From positions 966,501-1,030,500 of the forward strand of contig NW_027183949.1 of NCBI RefSeq assembly GCF_041296385.1: a stretch of 64,000 bases of DNA, given 5' to 3'. Position 1 is the stretch's first letter, and each line of letters starts with the position of its first letter. The stretch comes from Aphelocoma coerulescens (taxonomy: Eukaryota > Chordata > Aves > Passeriformes > Corvidae). This document shows, in pieces, positions 33,245-43,984 of this stretch. The position numbers and the translations under genes are program-made. The notes beneath the pieces were generated by a model that worked only from the letters and a program-made list of their open reading frames with translations, was not told the origin of the DNA and did no database searches.

Positions 33245-34799
33245 ATTCTGCAGTGCATAAACTAAGGAAAAAAGTCAATCTCTACTTCCCATTAGCAGCA
33301 ATGTTTGGACCCCTCCCGGCAAGCTGGGCTTCAGCACAGGGAATGGTTTCTCCAGGAGGCAAACGTTGAGGAATCACGAAAGCCCCCCCACACCCTTCCT
33401 GCTCTCTCCCTTAGCTTCAGCTATCTGAGCTGGAGTCATACGGTATGGAACATCCCCTTGGCTAATTGGGGTCAGCTGGCCTGCTTGTGTTCCCTGCCAG
33501 GATCTTCTAAATGCTGCTGCTCCCTTTAGCTCTTGGACACCTACTGACACAGAGCTGGGAAAAAACATCCCCTGGCCGCCAGCTTACAAGGTGAGTTACG
33601 CCAAAGTAAGAGCTCTGTGGGAAATCTCTATCCATGCCCATCCTTTTAATCCATCTGTGCACATAGGGGCTGCCCATAGATGTGTCTGGTATCTGAAGAA
33701 GGAGTGCACAAGCACCGGGACTGACACTTTCCCTCTCCATGTGCGTTCCACAGCCACGGGTACACAGACGTGATGGAAAGCCTGGTACAGCCAGAGCCTT
33801 CTGTCCCTGCAGAAGGGAGCGCGGCGGGTGGGGGCGGTTGGCGGGCAGCGAGCCCCGGACAGCGGGCGAGATCCGGCTCCACAGGTGCCAGGCCCCGCTA
33901 AGGCTCCATGCCGGCTCCTCTGCAACAGCAAAGACCTTCAGCCGTGTCACTGCCCAGAGGGGCGGTGCTGGCCCGGCCGCACAGCTCCTTTTCCCCACAG
34001 GTTGCAGGAGATGAGAACACAACGCTTGCAAACACCGACTGCGAGCCACAGCTCTGGGTGCTCAGCGTTAAGCTCAGCTCTGGGAGCGCTGCACCAAGCT
34101 TCAGGGGATGCACTGGGAGCCCGGCTGGGCTCTGCCCTGGGGCCATCCTCCAGGGACAGCTGCAAACAGGGAGCATTTGGTTGCCACAAAGAGCCAAGCC
34201 ATGGCTGCAGGGAGCTGCTCCGGCTGTGGCCTGCACTGTTGTGTGCTGTGCTCTGGGGCTGCTGCTCCCCGCAGAGGGGACTGCACTGGGGTGCCAGAGG
34301 AGACAGAGAAGCTCCAGCTTAAGCCTAACTGGGCTGGGTGGCTGGGCTGGCAAGAGTGGCGAGGGTCAAGGGCATTCAAAGAGCTCATCCTGCTCTGTGA
34401 AGAACGAGGAAAAGGAAGTGGGAAGCCAGCAGTGAGCAGAGCTGAGGCCTGGAGAGCAGCTCTGAATGACCCCCAAATCTCACCAGACCTCTGAGACATT
34501 GCTGTTCTTCAGCCAGTGACAACATGAGTCCCTAAACCTGGGGCTCACTCTTCCTCGTGGCCAGGGGCATCAAGGAAGGCTACAGTGCAATGGGGACTGC
34601 GGTGAGCTGGGAACTCACTGGGGGAAAGAGGGAGCACTTGTGGAGCAAAAGGCAGGTGGGGGAGAGAACTGCTCAGAGAAGGGCTGAGCTTCAGCTTGAG
34701 TAAGCTGAAAAATGGCATTGGGGGTCATCCCAGACTGATTTCATTTCAGAAGTTATTGAACAAGTTTGTTATTGGGGGGGTGTCATATTTTCCCCTGGA

Positions 34800-36110
34800 G
34801 GTGCACGCTCTGCAAACTTGAGCTGCACTGCCGAGCTGCTCAAGCACGTCTCTGCTGCAGGTCACGGCGTTTCTTCTTTGGCTTCTCGTGGCCCCGGGGC
34901 TGAGCCGCAGCAGAGCCTTGGTGGAGCCCAGAGCAGCCTCAGCATCCACAGAGCCCGGCTGCAAGGAGAGAAAGCAGAAAGCACCCGTCAGCTGAAGGCT
35001 CCCGTCCCCCTTGTCCCAGCCGCCCGCGGTGCCCAGGCCGTGCTGGCCGCGCTCAGGGCGCTGCCCAAAGCTGCCCAGCATTGCTGCCTCTGGCAGGAGA
35101 GCAGGAGGGCAGGACACGTGCCCAGCCTGCAGCCGGCCGTGGCACAGCCACCTCCTCAGCAGCTGCCCAGAGCAGGATGCTGCTGCGCTCGCTGCCGTCT
35201 CCCAAAAGCCCTTATCCCAGCCGTGCCAAGAGGACGGGCACCCACCTCACGCCTCCCGCCGCCAGAAGCAAAGCTGCTCCCAAACGGTGTCCTCAGCCCT
35301 TCTCCAAGGGCACGTCCCATCCACGCCACAGCTGCTCCCAAGCACTTCGCCATCCGGACCAGACAGCACCTAGAACGCTTCCTTTGGAAAAACAAACCAT
35401 AAATCAATGAAAAGAGATTACAGACAAAAAGGGAAAACAAGGAAAAAGGTAAAAAATCTTCTCCCTGCTGGGCCTTGAGGAAGGCCCAAGCCCGCCATGC
35501 GAGGGAAAGACCCACCCACAGGCCAGGGCAGCCCACGCTTTCTGCCTTCCCCCTGCACTGCCCCCAAAAGTCATGCTGAGCCCAAAGCAAACAAGGGCAC
35601 TGGAGCAGCCCAAGCCCTTCCTTGCCTGCAGAGCAAAGCAGCCCATGCACAGCTTCTGGTGTCCAACCTCTGCTCCCACCATGGGGCTTTGTTTGTGTCG
35701 GGCTGGCTGCCCCAGCCCCAGCGCGGGCCACGGTGGGTGCTGGGGGCTGTTGGCAGGGCCAGGAGCAGATTCCCAGTTCAAAACCAGCCCAGCCCATCCC
35801 CTCAGCCCTGCCAAAAAGCAGCTTGGCAGCCGACTGAAGAATTGGTTGCATCCGCCCCAGCAAAGGGGAAAACCTTTGCTTCCCGGCCAGGCTGTGCAAT
35901 GCCCAAATCTGGGAGCATCCCCCTGGCTGTGGACTCATCTGCAAATTCGCTGTGGAGCCTGGCTTTGGAGAAGGTGCCACAATTGAAGTCCATCATCTTC
36001 AGCTTGCCAGGTGGAGGAAGAGCTTGTCATCCTTGATGTCACCCTCCATGTCTCCAGCAGCAGCAGCCGCACCTGCCACAGCTTCTCCAGGGGCTCCTTC
36101 TTCCCTGGGG
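34800..36110 (-). pseudogene. PIM-like kinase 3' relic, copy A
   Basis: About 300 bases after the last exon of the intact kinase, the minus strand encodes GDIKDDKLFLHLASGK and MMDFNCGTF (36060-35880, interrupted by a frameshift). This is recognisably the catalytic-loop to DFG exon of a PIM kinase with the His-Arg of HRD and other residues lost. Further on, 35300-34960 resembles the last introns of the intact gene (the GGAGAGCAGGA, CAGCAGCTGCC and CTCCCAAAAGC blocks). It looks like an older tandem copy in decay. No start or 5' exons are visible. Confidence 0.5.
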
Positions 36111-36378
36111 CTGGAGCAGGCTGTCAGTGCCCCGCCCAGGGCCCCGGCTGTCGCTGAAGCAGAACAAGCAAAAGCAGCTGGCATGGGGGCCACCAGTGCT
36201 GGGAAGAGCAGCTCAGCTCCAGCAGCAGGGCTGCGCGTGCCCAGCTGAGGAGCCCTGCGCAGCGATTCAGGCAGGACAAAATCTCTGCCTTTCTTTGCTG
36301 CTTCCTGCCAAGGCGCGTGTGCAGCTGGAACTTACCGGCTCCCTGGGTCAAAGCGTGCGTGTGGCTCTCTCCCTTCTC

Positions 36379-38882
36379 CTATGGCACATGGATATCCTGC
36401 ATCCAAGGATCACAGGACAGGTCTTCTAATGAGGGCCTTTCTGAAGAGAGCACGGATAAACACCGTCGGATGAGACTCTGGCACTCTGCGGAGAGAAAGC
36501 AGAAAGCGCCAGTCAGTTGCAGAAGGCTCCTGTCCGCTTTGCCCCACTATTGCCATGCCCAGGCCATGCTGCGTGTGCTCAGGGCTGTGCCTAAACTTTG
36601 CCATCCATTCTTTCTTTTGGAGGAGAGCAGGAGAGCAGGACATTGCCACCTGCTCAGCAGCTGCCAGTGCAGGATGCTCCTGAGCCCGCTGCTGTCTCCC
36701 AGCACTGCTATTCCCCCCGTGCTGCAGAGACGAGGATCCACCTGGAGAGAGCCGTCGTGGGAGCGAGAGCCGGCCCCAGGTGCTGTGCCAGCCCCTCCTG
36801 AAAGGGTGCTCCCCGCAGACCATCTGGTGCAGCACGATGCCCAGGGACCAGACGGTAGCTGCCTCGCCGTGGTACCAGCCTAACAGGGTCCATTCCGGGG
36901 GGCTGTAGGACGGTGTTCCTATGGAATAGAGGTGGAGTTCTTCAGGAGGACGCTGCCTGGTCCCAGAGCCTCGCCCCAGCATCCCTGGGCATGCGGGGGC
37001 CGCAGCAGCGGCACGCGGCGTGACCCGCTGCCCTCTCGCCAGCACCTGGGACTTGCGTACAAACTGGGGGTTGGAAAAGAAGCCGCTGGTGTCGCAAGAG
37101 GGCAGCGGAAGCCCTGGCAAGGCCCGAGCATTCCATGCAAAGGAAAAACCCACTTGGTGCTGGGGAAAAACCACGCTTTCATCCTCCCTGCCTGCACTGC
37201 CCCAGAAACCATTCTTAAGCCAAGGCAACCACAGGCAGCAGAGCAGTCCGAGCCCTGTCTCGCCTGCACACCAAACGGGCTGGAGCACAGGTTCTGGGCC
37301 CCCCTCTCTGCTACCCCCACCCACGGGTGTTTCTGTGGCGCTGGCTGCCCCAGCCCCAGCACCAGTCCTGGGCAGAGTGGCTGGCGAAGGCTGCCAGCAA
37401 GGCTGGAAAATAGCCCTTCAGCCAGCGCCGCTCAAAAGCAGCTCAGCTGAAGACTCCGGCTGCCATGACTGGCAGCAAAAGGGAGAATCCCCCCTGCCAC
37501 AGCCGGCTTTGGGCTGTGAGATGTTGGGCCGTGAGATGTTGGGCTGTGAGATGCCGCTACCAGGAGCCTCCCCCTGCGTGGGCTCACCTGCAAAGCTGGT
37601 GTAGGCTGTGGCTTGCAGGTAGGTGCCACAGCCAAAGTCGATGAGTTTGGCCTGCCCGGTTGCCAGGTCAACCAGGATGTTCTCCGGTTTGATGTCCCGG
37701 TGCAGGACCCCGCAGCTGGTGCAGTGCCGCACGGCCTCCAGCACCTGGCGGAACAGGTGCCGTGCCACCTCCTCGCACAGGAAGCCCTGTGCCCAAATGA
37801 AGTGAAGGAGGTCCTGAGAGCGCTCCGGGCGCTCCAGCACCATCACCACGTTGTTGGGGAGCTCCAGCCACTCGTGGAGCTGGACGATGCCAGGGAAGCC
37901 AGCGGACACCTTGTCCAGCAGCACGATCTCCAGTGGTGCTCGGGTGCCGTCGGGCTGTGGGAGGAGCACGGTGCTGTCAGCGGAGCTGATGCCGTGCCGG
38001 GGCTCGGGAAGCCCTCAGCCAGCCGGGGACGCTCTGCGCGCTCGGCTGGCCCCACGGCCGCTCTCCCTCGAAGTGTTCTGGCGGCTTCCACCCTGCCGGG
38101 CCTCGGCTCATCCCCGCCCGTCGCGCCCCGGCTTCTCCCGCTGCCCCTCGCTCACTCACCAGCTCGCCCCAATGGTCGATGCGGTTCCGCGGCACACGTT
38201 TGATGGCCACCTGCAAGGCAAGGGGAGCAGCGGGCTGAGCTCGCCGCCCGCCGTGCCCAGCCCCATGCTCCTTCTCCTCCTCCTTTGCCCCCCGCCTCCT
38301 GCGCCCGCCGCCGGCCCCGCCACTCACCGGGGCGCCGTCCGAGAGCCGCGTGGCCGCGAAGACGCTGCCGAAGCCGCCGCGCCCCAGCAGCGAACCCAGC
38401 CGGTAGCGCTCCTTCAGGCCCTGCTGCGCCTTCCGTGCCCGCGAGACGCGGCCGTCAGCGCTCGGCCCGGGGCCAGGAACGGCCCCCGAGCGCCGCTCAA
38501 CCGCCCCGGGCCGGCCATCCCCACATGGGGGCTCTTTTGGAGGGGCCACCGGCGGCTCGGGGCCGGCGGCCGCGCTCAAGAGCGGCGGAGCTCGGAGCGG
38601 GGAAGACGCTGCGGAGGCGGCGGGAGCGGCCGCGCCGCCTGTGTCCCCGGCGGGCCCCGGGAGGAGCCGAGGCCGGGACCGGGGCCGGGGCCGGGGCCGG
38701 GGTAGGGGTCGGGCCAGCCGGAGCCAGGGGCTGGCGATGCTGCCCAGGAGCCAGGCACTGATGCCCGCCCAGCAGCGCCACAGCCAGGACGGCGAGAGCC
38801 GGGCGGAGGCGGGACCGCGGCGGGACGCCCGGGGGCGGGGAGGGGGCAGCCCCGCCTGGGGCCGGGGGCGGGCCGGGGGCAT
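36379..38882 (-). CDS. PIM1-like: PIM1-like serine/threonine kinase, copy A (five exons)
   Basis: Minus-strand exons 38328-38882, 38160-38210, 37588-37954, 36742-36918 and 36379-36485 join in frame at GT-AG sites into 418 residues. Kinase landmarks: GRGGFGSV (168-175), VAIK (Lys189), the PIM-type hinge ERPERSQDL with its proline, HRDIKPEN (Asp289), DFG (Asp308), YSPPEW and the C-terminal [10 protein letters not shown]...DPWMQDI. All catalytic residues are present, so it should be an active, constitutively folded ATP-dependent Ser/Thr kinase of the PIM type. Unlike PIM1 (about 313 residues), it has a 155-residue Pro/Arg/Ala-rich N-terminal extension with a hydrophobic Trp/Leu segment at about 33-55. 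The start ATG (38882) was chosen because it matches copy B; the frame stays open further upstream through a Gln-rich tract, so a longer form cannot be excluded. Confidence 0.88.
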
Positions 38883-39029
38883 GGCCCGGCCGGGCCTGGG
38901 GAGAGGGAGGCCGCGGGAGGGGGGGTTGGGGAACGAAAGGGAGAGCGGGAGAGGGTGCGAGACACTGGGAGAGGGAGAGGAGGAGCACGAGAAGGGACGC
39001 AGAGGGTTCGTGGACTCGCTGCTTTTGTG

Positions 39030-39087
39030 CTGCTGCCGCTGCTGCCGCTGCTGCTGCTGCTGCCGCTGCTGCCGCTGCTGCCGCTGA
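39030..39087. repeat. CTG/CCG triplet tract upstream of kinase copy A
   Basis: CTGCTGCCG triplets in the presumed 5' leader of the minus-strand kinase (CAG/CGG sense). In frame it would encode Gln/Arg runs. A similar tract is at 63125-63180 upstream of copy B. Confidence 0.8.
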
Positions 39088-39393
39088 AGCGCTGGGAGCG
39101 TTTGTCCGCGTGTCCGTGTGTCCGGTGCCCGTGTGTCCGTTCCCCCCCGCGCGCCCCACGGCCGAGCCCCGCGCGCCCCGGGGCAGCACGGGCCGCTCCG
39201 CTCCGGGGCCGAGGCGGAGTCCCGGAGCATCTCTTCCTCCCGCAGCCACACCAAACCCGCTCGGCCATTGGGAGCAGTTTTGCACACGTTTCCCTTTGAA
39301 GGGCTCCTCTCTACCCCCATTTCCAAGGAGTCTCCCTGGGGTTTTGGCACCTGCAGCGACAGGGCAGCGATTGGGCTTCAAAGTGCAAGAAAG

Positions 39394-39660
39394 ACATGGA
39401 GGGGCTGGAGCACGTCCAGAGATGGGAATGGAGCTGGGGAAGGCTCTGGAGGACTTCTGAGGGGCAGCTGAGGGATCTGAGGGGGCTGAGCCTGGAGGAA
39501 AGGAGGCTCAGGGGGGACCTGGCTCTCTCCAAGTCCCTGACAGGAGGGGGCAGCCAGGAGGGGTGGGGCTCTGCTGCCAAGGGAAAGCACGAGAGGAAAT
39601 GGGCTCGGGGGAACTCTTGGGGTGGATGGTGGGGAAATTCTCATCCTCCGTGTCTCGACA
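39394..39660 (+). mobile_element. CR1 LINE fragment
   Basis: GAGGGGCTGGAGCACGTCCAGAG, GGAGCTGGGGAAGG, GCCTGGAGGAAAGGAGGCTCAGGGGGGACCT and AGGAAATGGGCTC follow the order of the avian CR1 3' region. It is truncated at both ends and lacks the terminal octamer repeats. Confidence 0.75.
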
Positions 39661-40170
39661 AAGGGGGAGGGGGGCAGGGGTGGGGCACGACCTAGGGACA
39701 CGGGGGTGGTGACGCTGGGCTGGGGACACGGGAAAGGGCACGGGAAGCCAAAGCCCCGCTGAGCGCTGGCGCTGGGCTGGCACGGGGTGAGCCGGCAGCA
39801 GGGCCCCGCAGCCCTGAGGGACTCGCCCTGACGGCTGGGGAGTATTGATCCCGGTCTCTAAAAAATGAGACTCAGTAAAATATCATTAAAAGGTGCCTCC
39901 TTCTCCTTCTCCTCCTCCCCCATCCTTTCTCCTGCTCCCCCCGGGCCCAGCGCCCACCCTTGGCCCCCCGTTTTCCCAGCGCGGTCGCATCCCGCGGGAG
40001 GAGCCGGGATGGAGCCGGGATGGAGCCGGGAGAGGTCGGGCTGGGGCAGGGCTGGGCTCTGGGCCCGGCCTGGGCGCCCCCCACGCGCCCCCTCCTCAAA
40101 TTCCCCTGGCGGGGGGCGCTGGGAGCGAGGGGGGGGCGCAGGCGGGGTCCGGGTGGGGAGCGCTGAGCGC
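39661..40170. other. Unique GC-rich stretch upstream of the SXY module
   Basis: Contains a CTCCTTCTCCTCC tract near 39897 and G-rich sequence with GGAGCCGGGATGGAGCCGGGA repeats. No coding exon is supported. Confidence 0.35.
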
Positions 40171-40180
40171 TGCGGGTCTG

Positions 40181-40224
40181 CCTGGCAACTGGTGAGTCAC
40201 CAGCGCCGCGCGCTCTGATTGGCT
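40181..40224 (+). promoter_or_regulatory. MHC class II type X1-X2-Y promoter module
   Basis: CCTGGCAACTGGTGAGTCA (X1 plus X2, 40181-40199) and CTGATTGGC (Y, 40215-40223) are separated by 15 bases, the same spacing as in HLA-DRA. RFX, CREB and NF-Y bind these boxes and recruit CIITA. The orientation reads rightward, but no class II signal-peptide exon follows on the plus strand. Confidence 0.65.
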
Positions 40225-40504
40225 GAAGGTTGTTCAACGCCTTCTCTGATTATCTGATACTCGCGGGGGATTTTGGTTGGTCGTTGGGGGCTGTGGGGCG
40301 GCTTAGGGGGGGGTCTCTGCGCCTTTGGGGTTCGCTGGGTGCCGATTTGGGGTTCAGGTGCCTCCCAAGGGCCCCCCGGGGGGGGGGGGTGACACAGGGG
40401 TGACACACGGGGGTCCCCATTCTCGATCCATCCTGGGGCCGGTTCTGCCCCCTCCACTCTCGGTCCCCCCGCGGGATCCCCCAAAGTCCCTTCCCACTGT
40501 TCCC

Positions 40505-40510
40505 CAATAA
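40505..40510 (+). terminator. AATAAA hexamer between the SXY module and the MHC fragment
   Basis: CCCCAATAAACGGG on the plus strand. If the SXY module drives transcription, this would end it after about 300 bases. It may equally be chance. Confidence 0.25.
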
Positions 40511-40685
40511 ACGGGACTGGAGAGAACTGGGAAGCCTTCCTGGAAACACTGGGAGCAGCTGGGCAGGGGCAGAGTGACAGCGGAGCTGGGGGGGACACAC
40601 GACCCCCCAAAATCATCGCCGGGGATGGGGCGAGGGGTCCCGGCCGGGCCCGAGGCCACGGGGAGGGGCTGCGGCCACCGGTGGC

Positions 40686-40892
40686 TCAGGAGCTCTGTGG
40701 GCAGAGCAAAGGGGGTGACACCGGGCTGGGGGGCCCCGGGGGACCTCAGAGCTCCGGGGGAGGGGGGACACGACCCCCGGGCCCCTCCCGTCACCTGCTT
40801 GCGCAGGTAGAAGCCGAGCCCCAGCGCCAGGAAGACAAAGCCCAACACGAAGCCCCTGATCCCCGTCAGCATCTTGGGGGGTGGAGGGGCAG
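40686..40892 (-). pseudogene. MHC class II beta 3' exons (transmembrane and tail)
   Basis: Minus strand: exon 40795-40892 encodes the connecting piece and membrane helix MLTGIRGFVLGFVFLALGLG then FYLRKQ, ending at a GTGACG donor. An acceptor (CTGCCCACAG) leads to 40686-40694, giving two Ser and a TGA. This is the class II beta transmembrane and cytoplasmic end (cell-surface antigen presentation to CD4 T cells). The peptide-binding beta-1 and Ig-like beta-2 exons, expected at higher coordinates, are not present up to 49 kb; a minisatellite starts about 70 bases upstream. The membrane sequence itself is intact. Probably an orphan 3' fragment left by rearrangement. Confidence 0.75.
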
Positions 40893-40959
40893 CTTTGGGG
40901 GGGGGGGGTGGACGGCAGAAGGATCCGGAAAACGGCGGCGGCTGACGGGAAGGGATCGG

Positions 40960-41670
40960 AATGGACTGGGACAGAATGGGATGGACTGGGACAGAATGGG
41001 ATGGACTAGGACAGAATGGGACAGGAGGATACACTGGGACCAGGATCAGGACTGGACAGCGCCAGATTTGGAGCACCAGGGATTATACTGGGATATATTG
41101 GGACCACACTGAGGGTTACTGGGAACATACTGAGGCCCAATGGGTGCTGCTGGGATATACTGGGAGTGATTTGCATCATACTAGGAATGACTGGGATTGT
41201 ACTGGGAGTGACTGGAACCACAGTGGTGGTGAAAGGGCACAATTGGAAAGATGCAGAGGGCAACTGGGATCATCCTGGGAGCAGCTGGTCCATACTGGGG
41301 TCATACTGGGATCATAGTGGGAGTGACAGGGTCATGTTGCAGTGACTGGCATAGTGCTGGGAGTATCTGGGAGTGACTGGGATCATACTGGGGGTGACAG
41401 GGATCAAACCAGACTCATACTGGGAAGTTACCTGGAATCATCCTGGGGGTGACTGGACTCATACTGGGATCATGCTTTGAGCAACTGGGTCCATGATGAG
41501 GCAAAAGGCATCATAGAGGGACTGACTGGGAGTGGCTGGGTTCATACTGGAAGTGACTGGGGCTGTACCTTACTCCTACTGGGAGGGACTGAGAGTGAAA
41601 GGAACCATACAGGACATGACTGGGAACAACTGGGACCATGTTGGGGGCAAGTGGGATCTTCTTGGGAATG
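40960..41670. repeat. ACTGGGATCATACTGGGAGTGACTGGG minisatellite
   Basis: Irregular tandem TGGGA/ACTGGGA units with CATACTGGGA and GTGACTGG variants. It shares its core with the arrays in and before the NIDO gene at the left end. Confidence 0.85.
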
Positions 41671-43378
41671 ACTGCGAACATAAAAGCTTGAGTGGAGTTT
41701 TTATCCCGTGGCATTCCTGGGGAGCAGCGGCAGCTCCGCACCCCCAGCCCGGGGGGTGGGAGCAGGGGAACCGGTGGCAGCATCTTCGGGGCACAGCCGA
41801 GGGCTGGGGGGCTCCTCCCCCACTTCATTTTCTCTGCCCAATTCAAATCATCCCCTCCCATTCAAATCCCCTCCGTTCACATTTTCTCCCCACCATTAAA
41901 GTTTCCTTGCCCCAGTTCAACTTTTCTCCCCAATTAAGCCCTGAGGCCCCTCCCCGCCCCCGGCTCCTCCCAGCAGGACCCGGCCGGGACCTTCTGGAAA
42001 CAGCAGCGGAAAGAGTTCAAAAATTCCTCATTACTTCCATCGATTTCCTTGGTTTCTGGGGCATTTTCCTGCGGCTGCTCCGGGCCAAGGCTGAGGGGTC
42101 CCCTCGGGCTCCAGCCCCTTTCCAGACCCTTTTTCCAGCTCCTTTCCTCAGCTGACCCAAAGCTGCGGATTTTGGGGAGCAGGAAGAGTCGCTCTGCTCG
42201 GGGGTCCCCGCAGTGCCCCAGGGAGGCCCCGAGGCTGCAGCGCGGTTCCCTCTGGCCCCTTGGAGTGTTTGGAATCTCCAACTCTCAGCAATCGCTGTCC
42301 GTGGCATTCAATTCCCCCTGCAGGGTTTTCCCCCAGACCGGCTTTCTTTCCAGAGGGTTTTGTGGTTTCGCTTTGAGCTGGGGCCTGAGGGCACCGGAGC
42401 GGCCGCGGGTGCTGGGGCAGGAAGGGCTGAGGGACAGCAGTGCCCCACAAACCTCCGGGAGGGGGACAAGGGCTGGAGGGGGCAAAGAGAGAATAAACAC
42501 AAGATTTTAGAAAAAGAAAAAAATCCAGTAAAATATAGATGATATCTAAAATATAATAAAAAGAACTCTGAATAAAGAAAGTAACAGCAGAGCTTCTTCT
42601 CCCGGGACTTTGGGTTTCTTGTCCAAGCTCTGAGCTGGGTGTGAGCCAGAAACCAGTGCCTGGGAGAGCCATTGCTGCTTGAAGGGCTTCCTATGGCCAG
42701 AACTAAAGTGTCGAGTATCAAGGAACAGCTTGAGGTTACAGAAGCGCCAGCGCTCCCGTTGGATTCCCTCGTTTGAAGCTGAAAGCGGAGCTCCATCTGT
42801 GACTCTGCTTTGTAAGGATTGAATGTAAAACTCCAGAGCAATCCCCGTTTCCCTCCCTCCTCTGGCCAGCGGCGCACGGAGAAGGGATGGGAGTTTCGGT
42901 GAGTCCGTGCTTCCCCCGGAGGGACAGGAATCCTTGCCGTGTCCAGCGGGGGTCCCTCCCCAGCCGTGCGGTCACTCCCCGGCCCGGCCCTGAGGTGCGG
43001 GGCAGTCGCGGGGCAGCCGCGCTCCGGCCCCGTCAGCAGCAGCGCCGCTTCGTGCCGGGCAGGAGCGGCAGAAGGAGCCGGGCGGCGGCGGGGGCTGAAT
43101 CCCGGCAGGAGGAGGAGGAAGAGGAAGAAGAAGAAGGGGCCAGGTCGGCCTGCGGTGTCCGATGGCCAGGGAGCAGCGGGGAGGCCTCGGGGAGCGGCGG
43201 CGGGCGGGGCTCTGTTGGAGCCGCCCCGAGGGGTTTGTGCCACGCCGGGTCCCTGAAGGAGTCGCTCCGCGGGACGGGCGAGCTGGGAACGAAAGGAAAT
43301 ACAGAGAAGATAATAAAATACAATAAAAGGAGAACAAGCAGAGCCCGATCTCTTCTCCTTCGGAAGGAGTCCCATGCC
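41671..43378. other. No gene recognised; CpG-rich block and A-rich stretches
   Basis: 42890-43270 is CpG-rich and could be a promoter island. A-rich blocks with AATAAA-like words occur at 42490-42590 and 43280-43345. A 355-codon minus-strand frame (42308-43375) crosses both A-rich and CpG-rich parts and has no domain. Confidence 0.35.
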
Positions 43379-43675
43379 TTGGGCTGTGAGAGGCCATGAG
43401 GGGCTGTGAAGGGCTGTGAGGCGCCATGAGGGCTTGTTAGGGGCTGTGAAGGGTCGTGAGGAGTTGTGAGGGGCCGTGAGGGGCCATGAGGGGCCATGAG
43501 GTGCTGTGAGGGGCCATGAGAGATTGTTAGGGGCTGTGAAGGGTCATGAGGGGCCATGAACTGTGAGGGACTGTGAGCTGCCATGAGGGGCCCTGGGGAG
43601 CTGTGAGGGGCACCGAGGGGTCATGAGGGGCTGTGAGGGGCCTTGAGGGGCCATAAGGGTCTCTTAGAGGCTGTT
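43379..43675. repeat. GGGGCCATGA/GGGGCTGTGA decamer minisatellite
   Basis: About 28 units of (G)GGGC(C/T)(A/G)TGA with CATGAGGGGC and GTTGTGAGG variants. Confidence 0.85.
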
Positions 43676-43679
43676 GGAG

Positions 43680-43970
43680 GCCAGGCGCCTCATGGAACCA
43701 AGGGTCAGTTATGACACTGTGCAAGCAAGGAGATCATGGTTGACAGTACAGAACTTCATGGAACCACAGGCCCATTGTTACACAGCAGGGCCGCAGAAGC
43801 AAGGAGATCATTGTGACACTACACGACCTCATGGAATCAAGGCGTCCATGTTACGCTACTGAACCTCAGGGAGCCAAGGGTCCATTGTGACACTGCGGAC
43901 CCAAGGAGACTGTTGCTGACAGAACGAAAGTTCATGGAACCAAAAGTCCATTGTGACATCGTGGGGCCTC
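43680..43970. repeat. 38-bp minisatellite, first part
   Basis: Diverged units of CATGGAACCAAGGG(T/G)CCATTGTGACACTGCAGGGCCT separated from the main array by about 850 bases of other sequence. Confidence 0.75.
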
Positions 43971-43984
43971 ATGGAAGCGTGGAG

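Larger units (their letters stand above)
33507..39262. repeat. Segmental duplication copy A (about 5.8 kb)
   Basis: Collinear with 57580-63346 at an offset of about 24.07 kb, from AAATGCTGCT near 33507 to the CTTCCTCCCGCAGCC region near 39250. It contains a complete PIM-like gene, a PIM-like relic and unannotated conserved blocks. Outside these limits the sequences diverge. Confidence 0.85.

Noticed and set aside
31759..33369. Very long open frames (up to about 500 codons) on both strands over the satellites, encoding Phe-Leu-Pro-Ser or Lys-Glu-Gly-Arg repeats
   Set aside because: GGAA and ATGGG repeats lack stop codons in several frames; there is no start context, no splice evidence and no domain.
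36410..37324. 304-codon minus-strand frame covering kinase A exon 4 and its introns as a single exon
   Set aside because: Only 36742-36918 matches the kinase family, bounded by splice sites; the rest is intron left open by composition.
42308..43375. 355-codon minus-strand frame
   Set aside because: It spans A-rich and CpG-rich sequence of unlike composition with no domain and no conserved partner in the window.
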